Source: Pseudomonadota bacterium (lineage in GTDB: Bacteria; Pseudomonadota; Alphaproteobacteria; Rhizobiales; Hyphomicrobiaceae). From it: a stretch of DNA of 7,582 nt. Where the stretch lies: the NCBI GenBank assembly GCA_023416575.1, contig JAEZHL010000127.1, forward strand, positions 1 to 7,582, written 5' to 3'. The notes beneath the pieces are model-generated. The model made no database searches and was not told the origin of the DNA. It worked only from the letters and a program-made list of their open reading frames with translations. Shown one piece after another: positions 1 to 6,461 of this stretch; the stretch's first letter is position 1; each line of letters begins with the position of its first letter. A program made the translations under genes and the position numbers.

Positions 1-1589
1 TTGCGCTTCTCCTCCATGTCGATGAAGTCGACGACGATCAGACCCGCGAGGTCGCGCAGCTTCAGCTGACGCGCAATCTCGTCGGCCGCCTCGAGGTTGG
101 TGTTGAGCGCCGTCTCCTCGATGGAGAACTCGCGGGTCGACTTGCCCGAGTTGACGTCGATGGCAACCAGCGCCTCGGTCTGGTTGATGACGAGGTAGCC
201 ACCCGACTTCAAGTGCACATACGGGCTGAACATCGCGTTGAGCTGCCGCTCGATCTGGTAGCGGGCGAACAGCGGCTCGGCATCCTGATAGAGCACGACG
301 TTCTTCACGTGGCTCGGCATCAGCATCCGCATGAAATCGCGGGCTTCCTTGTAGGCGGCATCACCCGCGACGATGATCTCGTCGATATCCTTGCTGTAGA
401 GGTCGCGGATCGAGCGCTTGATGAGGTCGCCTTCCTCATAGACGAGGCTCGGCGCCGTCGACTGCAGCGTCAGCTCGCGCACGTTCTCCCACAGCCGCAG
501 CAGGTACTCGAAATCGCGCTTGATCTCCTGCTTCGTGCGCGACGCGCCCGCCGTGCGGATGATGAGCCCCATGCCTTCCGGCACCTCGAGCTCAGTGGCG
601 ATGGCCTTCAGGCGCTTGCGGTCCTGAACGTTGGTGATCTTGCGGCTGATGCCGCCGCCACGGGCGGTGTTGGGCATCAGCACCGTGTAGCGGCCGGCGA
701 GCGACAGGTAGGTGGTCAGCGCCGCGCCCTTGCTGCCGCGCTCCTCCTTGACGACCTGGACAAGGATGATCTGCCGGCGCTTGATCACCTCCTGGATCTT
801 GTAGCTGCGCTGGCGCCGCCGCGGCCGCGAGGGCAGCTCCTCGAGCGCGTCCTCGGAGCCGACGCTGTCGACCTGGTCGGCTTCGCCATTGGCAGCACCG
901 TGGCTTTCGACCTCCTCGACGCCGACCTCCTCGACGAGACCGACCGGCTGCGGCGTATCCGTGAGTTCGCCAGCTCGCGCGCGCTCTTCCTGGGCCGACC
1001 CCTCAGCGGGGACATGGCCGTTCTGGGCCGTTCCTTCCGGCACGGCCTCACTGAGGCGCTCCTCGGGTTGCATGGCCTCTGCCACGGTGCGCCGGGGCTC
1101 AGCCTCGGCCACTTGCGGCTGGGCTTCCTCCGCCTCGTGGGGAGCCTCCGGCTCGGGCGGCAGGAAGGCGGTGACGTCGAGGGTCACCTCCTCCGGCGGC
1201 TCGTCGTCGCCGTCGTCATGATCGTCGGTTCCCTGCGCCTCCTCCGCGGCGGCGCGGCGATCGGCAGCCGCATCGGCCTCCGCCTCCTCCTCGGCCTCGG
1301 CCGCCGCTTCCTCCTCGATCAGCGCCTGCCGGTCGGCGACGGGGATCTGGTAGTAGTCGGGATGGATCTCATTGAAAGCCAAGAAGCCGTGGCGATTGCC
1401 GCCGTAGTCGACGAACGCCGCCTGCAGCGACGGCTCGACGCGTGTGACCTTCGCCAGGAAAATGTTGCCGCGAAGAAGCTTACGAGCCGCGGACTCGAAG
1501 TCGAACTCCTCTACGCGGCCCCCTTTGAGAACCACGACCCGGGTCTCCTCGGGGTGCGTGGCATCGATGAGCATCTTGTTGCTGGACAT
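1..1589 (-). CDS. rne: Ribonuclease E, N-terminal catalytic part (3' end outside window)
   Basis: Essential endoribonuclease that cuts single-stranded AU-rich RNA, matures rRNA and tRNA, starts mRNA decay and scaffolds the degradosome. The minus-strand frame is open from the ATG at 1589-1587 to the left edge (529 full codons, no stop). It opens MSSNKMLIDATHPEETRVVV, followed by the first half of an S1 domain (FVDYGGNRHGFL, about residues 60-75). A Glu/Asp/Ala/Pro-rich stretch of about 170 residues (about 91-262) follows, then the second S1 half (VQVVKEERGSKGAALTTYLS). The 5'-sensor RTAG is at R345/T346. The DNase-I-like catalytic part has AIDVNSGKS with D478 and DFIDM with D521; these match the Mg-binding D303 and D346 of E. 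coli RNase E, both shifted by 175. The zinc-link cysteines and the C-terminal scaffold lie outside the window. The start is backed by AAGGA nine bases upstream. RNase G is the alternative, but the long S1 insertion and the alphaproteobacterial context favour RNase E. Confidence 0.96.
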   Translation of the reverse strand, partial: MSSNKMLIDATHPEETRVVVLKGGRVEEFDFESAARKLLRGNIFLAKVTRVEPSLQAAFVDYGGNRHGFLAFNEIHPDYYQIPVADRQALIEEEAAAEAEEEAEADAAADRRAAAEEAQGTDDHDDGDDEPPEEVTLDVTAFLPPEPEAPHEAEEAQPQVAEAEPRRTVAEAMQPEERLSEAVPEGTAQNGHVPAEGSAQEERARAGELTDTPQPVGLVEEVGVEEVESHGAANGEADQVDSVGSEDALEELPSRPRRRQRSYKIQEVIKRRQIILVQVVKEERGSKGAALTTYLSLAGRYTVLMPNTARGGGISRKITNVQDRKRLKAIATELEVPEGMGLIIRTAGASRTKQEIKRDFEYLLRLWENVRELTLQSTAPSLVYEEGDLIKRSIRDLYSKDIDEIIVAGDAAYKEARDFMRMLMPSHVKNVVLYQDAEPLFARYQIERQLNAMFSPYVHLKSGGYLVINQTEALVAIDVNSGKSTREFSIEETALNTNLEAADEIARQLKLRDLAGLIVVDFIDMEEKR

Positions 1590-1598
1590 GTGTATGGG

Positions 1599-1603
1599 TC
1601 CTT
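1599..1603 (-). promoter_or_regulatory. Shine-Dalgarno site of rne
   Basis: On the minus strand AAGGA lies nine bases before the ATG at 1589-1587. This is a good match to the anti-SD sequence and fixes the rne start. A 12-bp GC palindrome begins two bases upstream of it (1606-1617). Confidence 0.7.
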
Positions 1604-1605
1604 GG

Positions 1606-1617
1606 CGCGCCGGCGCG
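1606..1617 (-). repeat. GC-only 12-bp palindrome abutting the rne ribosome binding site
   Basis: CGCGCCGGCGCG is a perfect palindrome. In the rne mRNA it could fold as a short CGCG/CGCG stem with a CCGG loop just upstream of the AAGGA. A second short inverted repeat (ATGGC/GCCAT, six-base loop, 1632-1647) lies further up the leader. Short GC palindromes are common in high-GC DNA, so a function is unproven. Confidence 0.4.
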
Positions 1618-2298
1618 GCTCGGCACTGCCGATGGCTCTGATGCCATGGCCTGTGGTTCGCCGGTCTGGGGCGCGCATAATGAGTTGGTGTGAACTATGG
1701 AATCTGGAAAGGGGTGCTGGGCACGACAGCCGCGACGGCAGCGCGTGCCTCACGCTCGAGCCGCGGCGCAACGCGCACCTTCTCGCTTCCCCGGAGGGAG
1801 CTGAAGGCGTGTCACTGAGCCATGAATCTTCGAACGTGTGCTGCATCGGTTAACGAACCGGCCCTTCGCGCAAGCTTTCCTTGAAGCCCGATGAAGAGCT
1901 ACGCCCGTTGCCGGGCAAGATGATGATGGCGCCTTTACCAAGTCGCCGCCTATGCCCCGCTCACCGCACCCCTTTCCCGGGCGGCAAGAACGAAGCGAAA
2001 AGTCTCGAGTGCTGCCGACAATACAGCGGGCTTGCTCCTTCTCGGACGCGATGATGCCGAGTAAAGGACGCCGCCGCCATCGAAGCCGGCTGTTACACTC
2101 ATGCCGCGCCGTAGCGGCTGCTGACGCGTGGCCTGTCGAGCCTTGAAAGCGGAGCAATCGGCTGCCTGCTTTGCGTTGGCCCTGACGGTCGCGCTCGACG
2201 ATTCGAGCCCCGGCGCGGAGCGACAGGAGTTTTACGTGCTCACCCCTGTCGAAGCAAGAGTGTTATGCATGTCACGCCTGGACAGCGAGCTGACGCCG

Positions 2299-2343
2299 CC
2301 CCCTTGTTTTAGCGGGGTTTGATCAATAACCCCTTAAAGGGGG
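2299..2343. repeat. Alternating C4/G4 tracts able to form alternative hairpins
   Basis: Four tracts alternate: CCCCC (2299-2303), GGGG (2314-2317), CCCC (2330-2333) and GGGGG (2339-2343). The best stem is GGGGTT 2314-2319 with AACCCC 2328-2333 around an eight-base loop. It competes with pairing of tracts 1-2 or 3-4 (the last as CCCC-TTAAA-GGGG). The element lies 45-90 bases before the amidase ATG, so in that direction it could be in the 5' UTR. The stems are short and no uridine-run terminator follows. Confidence 0.35.
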
Positions 2344-2387
2344 CCGGTGTTTGCGGCGTCGATGCGAGCGGCGCGGGGCGTGAGCGC

Positions 2388-3701
2388 ATGCGTTTTGGGG
2401 GGCAACTTCTCGGTGGGGTCATAGCAGCGGCGCTCGGGGCGGCGGTTCTGGCCGGGGCGGCTCCGTATGCGGCCGCAGCCGACGGGACTGCGCCAGTTCC
2501 AGGCTGGAGCGTCGAGGTCTCCACGGGCAAGCCGGCTGCTGGCAAACCCGCGGCCGGGAAGCCAGCCGTCACGCGTGGCAGGCTCACGACCGAAGGCGAG
2601 ATCACGCGGCTCATACTCGATCTGACGCGCCCGGTCGCGCTTAGCGCCACGACGGTAGCGAACCCCGACCGTGTCATCATCGACCTTCCCGAGGTGGAGT
2701 TCCGCATCGACGCCAGCGTCGGGCAGAACGGCCAGGGGTTGGTCAGCGCATTCCGCTACGGTCTCTTCCGGCCACAACATTCGCGCATCGTCATGGATAC
2801 CAGAGGCCCTACCCGCGTGCACAGGGCCGAGATCGAGACCAAAGCCGGGGCCGGCCATCAGCTCATTATCGAGCTTGTACCCGAGGATCCGGTATCCACG
2901 CCGCCGCCGGACCTCGCGGTTCCGGCCATCCGCCCAAGCCAATTCGAGGATACACCAGAGATCGCCGCCCCGCGGCGCCCGGGGCGACCGGTGATCGTGA
3001 TCGACCCTGGCCATGGCGGCCTCGATCCTGGCGCCGTCGGGCCGGATGGATTGCTGGAGAAGAACGTTGTCCTGGCCGTCGCACGGCGCCTCAGGGCTCT
3101 GCTGAGCGAGTCCGGCCGCTACACGGTCGTTTTGACACGTAACCGCGATATCTATGTCTCCCTCGACCAGCGCGTGCACCTCTCGCGCCAGAATCAGGCA
3201 GACCTGTTCATCTCGCTGCACGCCGACGCGGTGACCGAGGACATCGCGCAAATCGTGCGAGGCGGCAGCATCTATACGCTTTCCGACCGCGCCTCGAACG
3301 AGCAGGCCCGCCGGTTGGCGGAAAAGGAGAACGCTTCCGACATGCTGGCGGGGCTCTCCGAAAGTCCGGAGCAGGGGCAGGAAGACGTACGCAACATCCT
3401 GATCGATCTGCTGCGCCGTGAGACGGCGGACTTCTCTGCCGACTTCAGCAACCTGCTGACAGGAGAGTTGCGTAAGTACATCGCGCTCGCCCGCGATCCT
3501 CAGCGCTCGGCTGCATTCAGGGTCCTCAAGCAGACGCAGTCGCCGTCAGTTCTCATCGAGCTCGGCTACATGAGCAATCACGAGGACCAGAAACTGCTGC
3601 GGTCGGCGGAATGGCAGAAGCAGGTGGCGCGCGCCATCGCCGACGCGGTCGATTCCTTCTTCGCCAGGCGCGAGGTCGGCGCAGTTCAATTGCCGCGGTG
3701 A
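2388..3701 (+). CDS. amiC: N-acetylmuramoyl-L-alanine amidase, secreted, AMIN + Amidase_3
   Basis: Zinc amidase that cleaves the bond between N-acetylmuramic acid and L-alanine of peptidoglycan in the periplasm, typically for daughter-cell separation. Translation from the ATG at 2388 gives 437 residues. An in-frame TTG at 2319 would add 23, but the ATG puts a Sec-type signal peptide at the N-terminus (MRFGG, a hydrophobic stretch, then [10 protein letters not shown] with likely cleavage near residue 31). Residues 47-61 are a GKPAA-type triplicate linker. An AMIN domain (about 63-165) should target the enzyme to septal wall or outer-membrane structures. The Amidase_3 domain (about 200-425) shows zinc ligands H209 (DPGHGG), E224 (LLEKN) and H278 (SLHAD) and catalytic E391 (LIELGYMSN). 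A charged helical segment between H278 and E391 (about 300-350) matches the position of the autoinhibitory insertion of EnvC/NlpD-type-activated amidases. There is no twin-arginine signal, unlike E. coli AmiC, so the symbol denotes the family rather than strict orthology. The gene lies 176 bases before mrcA. Confidence 0.94.
   Translation: MRFGGQLLGGVIAAALGAAVLAGAAPYAAAADGTAPVPGWSVEVSTGKPAAGKPAAGKPAVTRGRLTTEGEITRLILDLTRPVALSATTVANPDRVIIDLPEVEFRIDASVGQNGQGLVSAFRYGLFRPQHSRIVMDTRGPTRVHRAEIETKAGAGHQLIIELVPEDPVSTPPPDLAVPAIRPSQFEDTPEIAAPRRPGRPVIVIDPGHGGLDPGAVGPDGLLEKNVVLAVARRLRALLSESGRYTVVLTRNRDIYVSLDQRVHLSRQNQADLFISLHADAVTEDIAQIVRGGSIYTLSDRASNEQARRLAEKENASDMLAGLSESPEQGQEDVRNILIDLLRRETADFSADFSNLLTGELRKYIALARDPQRSAAFRVLKQTQSPSVLIELGYMSNHEDQKLLRSAEWQKQVARAIADAVDSFFARREVGAVQLPR
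2526..2570 (+). repeat. Three tandem 15-bp units in the amidase linker
   Basis: In-frame units at 2526-2540, 2541-2555 and 2556-2570 encode [10 protein letters not shown] and GKPAV (residues 47-61). The third units' codons have diverged at wobble positions. They form a Pro/Ala/Lys linker between signal peptide and AMIN domain. Confidence 0.85.
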
Positions 3702-3877
3702 CCGGACGGTTAACGGTACAACCTACTTTTCCAGACGATGTGATGCATTTGAGCGAGCGCTCGCTTAATTGGCCAACAACATAGCGCGCGATCCGTGCTA
3801 GTTGTGTTCACATGCCGTTTTGTTGCCGCTTGGTTGTGTGACGAGGAAGCTGCTCTCTATCCAAGAACCCGAGGCCC
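3702..3877. other. Intergenic spacer between amidase and mrcA
   Basis: 176 bases, visibly more AT-rich than the flanking genes, with no gene. An in-frame TGA at 3839-3841 prevents the mrcA frame from extending upstream. The spacer holds a perfect 14-bp palindrome at 3752-3765. No strong terminator with a T-run follows the amidase, so read-through into mrcA is possible, but the spacing also allows a separate mrcA promoter. I could not place a convincing -35/-10 pair. Confidence 0.55.
3752..3765. promoter_or_regulatory. Perfect 14-bp palindrome, possible operator upstream of mrcA
   Basis: AGCGAGCGCTCGCT reads identically on both strands. With flanks (TTG before, TAA after) the symmetry extends to 20 positions with one mismatched pair. 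No T-run follows, and as RNA it would need a GCGC loop, so it looks more like a dimeric protein site than an intrinsic terminator. It lies about 110 bases before the mrcA ATG. The regulator is unknown; TetR-type operators often have this form, which is only an analogy. Confidence 0.4.
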
Positions 3878-6409
3878 ATGCGAGCACCGATTCTGCCACC
3901 GCCCGTAACTCCGAAACGAAAACCGAAGCGCCGGAAGAGCCTGCTGCTGGGGCTGCTCGGCTGGGCGTTCGCGGCCGGAGTCGTGGCCTTCATCGGTGTA
4001 TCGGGCGCCGCCGGTTACATCCTGTGGAGCGTCTCCAAGGACCTGCCGAGCTATGAGAGCCTGGCGCAGTATGAGCCGCCGGTGATGACGCGCATTCACG
4101 CGCACGATGGCTCGCTGATCGCCGAATACGCCAGGGAACGGCGTATCTTCGTGCCGATCAACACCATCCCCAATCTCCTCATCGGTGCCTTCCTGTCGGC
4201 CGAGGACAAGCGCTTCTACGAGCACGGCGGGCTTGATTTCTTCGGCATCGCGCGCGCGCTCGTCAAAAACCTGCAGAACCCCGGCCGCCGTCCCGAGGGT
4301 GCCTCGACGATCACGCAGCAGGTCGCCAAGAACTTCCTGCTGACGAGCGAGCAGAAGTATGAACGCAAGCTCAAGGAAGCCATCCTGGCGATCCGGATCG
4401 AGCGTGCGTACTCGAAGGAGAAGATCCTCGAGCTCTATTTGAACGAGATCTATCTCGGAATCGGCTCCTACGGCGTCGCCGCTGCGGCGCTCAACTACTT
4501 CAACAAGGAGCTGGAAGACCTGGAGCCCGAGGAGGTCGCCTACCTCGCGGCACTGCCCAAAGGCCCGAACAACTACCACCCGTTCCGCCGTACGAAGGAA
4601 GCGACCGCCCGGCGCAACTGGATCTTGGATGAGATGGCTCAGAACGGCTATCTCAAGCGCGAGCAGGCCGAAATCGCAAAGGCCAAGCCGTTGCAGGTAA
4701 ACATCCGCCCGTTCGGCGCCCACATCTTCGCGGCCGAATTCTTCGCCGAAGAGGTCCGTCGCTCTCTGCTCTCCCAGTATGGAGAGGACAAGCTCTACGG
4801 CGGCGGTCTGTCGGTGCGCACCACCCTCGATCCGAACCTGCAGGGCTACGCCCGCAAGGCACTGACCAATGGTCTCGTCGACTTCGATCGCCAGAGAGGC
4901 TGGCGCGGGCCGGTTGATCGTATCGAGGTGGCTGGTGACTGGGGCGCGGCGCTGACCAAGTTGGATGTCCCCTCGGACATCCAGCCCTGGCGCATGGGCG
5001 TGGTGCTGGAAGTGAACCGGGCCAACATCATCGTCGGCCTGAGACCAGCGCGAGAGCCGGACGGTAGCACCGCAAGCGCCCGCGAAGCGGTCGAGATCGC
5101 GTTCGAGGAGATGAAGTGGGCGGGGCAATTCAGGGCAACCGACCGGCCCAAGGGACCGGCACCCAAACAGCCCTCCGATGTCGTTGCCGTCGGCGACGTG
5201 ATCTATGTCGCGCCGAAGGACCCCGATAAACCGACCGGCGCCTGGAGCCTCATGCAGATCCCGGAGGTGGGCGGCGGTCTCATCGCCATGGACCCGCACA
5301 CGGGCCGCGTGCTCGCGGTGGTTGGCGGTTTCTCGTTCTCGCTCAGCCAGTTCGATCGCGCGATCCAGGCCCGCCGGCAGCCGGGCTCGTCCTACAAGCC
5401 GCTGGTCTACGCGGCCGCGCTCGACAACGGCTACAAGCCGACCAGCATCGTGCTCGACGCCCCCATCGAGGTTGATCAGGGAGCAGGCAAGGAGATCTGG
5501 CGTCCTGAGAACTTCAACAAGGAGAGGTCATACGGCCCATCGACGCTGCGCATCGGTATCGAGAAGTCTCGCAACCAGATGACCGTGCGTCTGGCGCAGG
5601 AGATGGGGATGCCGCTGATCGTGGAGTATTCGAAGCGTTTCGGCGTTTATGACGACCTGCTGCCGGTGCTCGCAATGTCACTCGGCGCCGGTGAGACCAC
5701 GCTCCTCAGAATGGCCGCGGCATATTCCGTGCTGGCGAACGGTGGCCGGCAGGTCAAGCCAACGCTCATCGACCGCATCCAGGACCGCTGGGGCCGAACC
5801 GTTTGGCGCCACGATGCGCGCGAGTGCTTCAATTGCAAGGCCGACAGCTGGAACGGTCAGGAAGAACCGGAGATCGCCGACGACCGCAAGCAGGTCATCG
5901 ATCCACACACGGCGTTCCAGATGACGTCGATGATGGAGGGCGCGGTGCAGCGCGGCACGGCGACCATCGTCCGGCAGATCGTGCCAGGAACACCACTGGC
6001 CGGGAAAACGGGCACGACGAACGAATCCAAGGACACTTGGTTCATGGGTTATTCGCCGGATCTCGTGGTCGGCGTCTATGTCGGCTACGACACGCCGAAA
6101 CCGATGGGCAAGTCGGCCACCGGCGGTGTGGTGTCGGCACCGATCTTCGGCAACTTCATGAAGATGGCTCTTGGCGACAAGAAGGTGCCGTTCCGCAGCC
6201 CGCCGGGCATTCGCACGGTCCCCGTCAACCGCTACACCGGCCTCAGGGCATCTCCTGGCGAGAAGGATGTCATCTGGGAGGTGTTCAAGCCGTTCGAGGA
6301 GCCGGACGACGCGAACTCGTTCCTCGGCTACGAGACGAGCGCAAACGGCGACGGCAGTGCACCGCCTCCGCCGCGTAACGTGAGTTCCGGCTTCGGAAAC
6401 GTCTACTAA
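3878..6409 (+). CDS. mrcA: Penicillin-binding protein 1A, bifunctional peptidoglycan synthase
   Basis: Class A PBP that polymerises lipid II into glycan strands and crosslinks the stem peptides on the outer face of the inner membrane. It has 843 residues, near the usual PBP1A length. A basic, proline-rich cytoplasmic tail (1-20) is followed by one membrane anchor (about 21-50). The GT51 glycosyltransferase (about 75-250) shows the catalytic motif with E109 (AEDKRFYEHGGLD), GASTITQQ (141-148), and E190 in LNEIYLG. A PCB/OB-like insert (about 340-455) follows, as in PBP1A rather than PBP1B. The transpeptidase has S504-S-Y-K507 (acyl-serine S504), S564-R-N566 and K710-T-G-T. All catalytic residues are present, so it should be active and penicillin-sensitive. 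The start is the only option near the domain: an in-frame stop lies at 3839. The GAGG at 3871 is only three bases from the ATG, a weak ribosome binding site. It is collinear with the upstream amidase, and both act on the cell wall. Confidence 0.97.
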   Translation: MRAPILPPPVTPKRKPKRRKSLLLGLLGWAFAAGVVAFIGVSGAAGYILWSVSKDLPSYESLAQYEPPVMTRIHAHDGSLIAEYARERRIFVPINTIPNLLIGAFLSAEDKRFYEHGGLDFFGIARALVKNLQNPGRRPEGASTITQQVAKNFLLTSEQKYERKLKEAILAIRIERAYSKEKILELYLNEIYLGIGSYGVAAAALNYFNKELEDLEPEEVAYLAALPKGPNNYHPFRRTKEATARRNWILDEMAQNGYLKREQAEIAKAKPLQVNIRPFGAHIFAAEFFAEEVRRSLLSQYGEDKLYGGGLSVRTTLDPNLQGYARKALTNGLVDFDRQRGWRGPVDRIEVAGDWGAALTKLDVPSDIQPWRMGVVLEVNRANIIVGLRPAREPDGSTASAREAVEIAFEEMKWAGQFRATDRPKGPAPKQPSDVVAVGDVIYVAPKDPDKPTGAWSLMQIPEVGGGLIAMDPHTGRVLAVVGGFSFSLSQFDRAIQARRQPGSSYKPLVYAAALDNGYKPTSIVLDAPIEVDQGAGKEIWRPENFNKERSYGPSTLRIGIEKSRNQMTVRLAQEMGMPLIVEYSKRFGVYDDLLPVLAMSLGAGETTLLRMAAAYSVLANGGRQVKPTLIDRIQDRWGRTVWRHDARECFNCKADSWNGQEEPEIADDRKQVIDPHTAFQMTSMMEGAVQRGTATIVRQIVPGTPLAGKTGTTNESKDTWFMGYSPDLVVGVYVGYDTPKPMGKSATGGVVSAPIFGNFMKMALGDKKVPFRSPPGIRTVPVNRYTGLRASPGEKDVIWEVFKPFEEPDDANSFLGYETSANGDGSAPPPPRNVSSGFGNVY

Positions 6410-6417
6410 AGAGAGCA

Positions 6418-6442
6418 ATCCGGCGCTTCAGATGCGCCGGAT
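6418..6442. terminator. Shared hairpin terminator between mrcA and the convergent helicase
   Basis: ATCCGGCGC (6418-6426) pairs perfectly with GCGCCGGAT (6434-6442) around a seven-base loop. The hairpin lies nine bases after the mrcA stop and 19 bases beyond the stop of the convergent helicase gene. No T-run follows on the plus strand. On the minus strand it is followed by a pyrimidine-rich ATTGCTCTCTTT, so termination may work better for the helicase transcript. Confidence 0.7.
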
Positions 6443-6461
6443 CGCCTTGGGCGGACCCGTT

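Larger units (their letters stand above)
1590..2387. other. Divergent intergenic region: rne leader/promoter and amidase promoter
   Basis: About 800 bases separate the divergent starts of rne and the amidase. The small open frames here show no recognisable family, no good ribosome binding site and mutually overlapping compositions, so I call none of them. No tRNA or known RNA fold was recognised. Visible structure is limited to small inverted repeats: 1606-1617, 1632-1647, 1847-1860 (CGGTT-AACG-AACCG), 1903-1916 (GCCCG-TTGC-CGGGC) and a run of alternating C4/G4 tracts at 2299-2343. I could not place a convincing -35/-10 pair on either strand. By analogy with the long autoregulatory rne leader of enterobacteria, part of this could be transcribed leader; that is inference. 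Confidence 0.6.

Noticed and set aside
213..1853. 546-codon open frame on the plus strand
   Set aside because: It lies antisense to the well-supported rne frame; its Leu/Arg/Ala/Gly-rich translation has no recognisable domain. Long antisense frames are expected in GC-rich genes.
1847..1916. Two five-bp hairpins in the spacer as terminators or small RNA parts
   Set aside because: The stems are too short, no T-run follows on either strand, and nothing else marks an RNA gene.
1750..2157. 135-codon open frame on the minus strand in the rne-amidase spacer
   Set aside because: Arg/Cys/Ser-rich, unlike a real alphaproteobacterial protein, and it matches no family I recognise; other short frames overlap it on the opposite strand.
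2319..2387. TTG start at 2319 for the amidase, adding 23 residues
   Set aside because: It would bury the signal peptide behind a polar segment and falls within the C4/G4 tract element; the ATG at 2388 gives a normal signal peptide.
2334..3251. 305-codon open frame on the minus strand
   Set aside because: Antisense shadow of the amidase gene, with no domain and no upstream ribosome binding site.
3708..3768. CtrA-like TTAA half-sites in the amidase-mrcA spacer
   Set aside because: The TTAA copies are not at the TTAA-N7-TTAA spacing required for a full CtrA box.
3857..5299. 480-codon open frame on the minus strand
   Set aside because: Antisense to mrcA, which has all catalytic motifs; the translation resembles no family.
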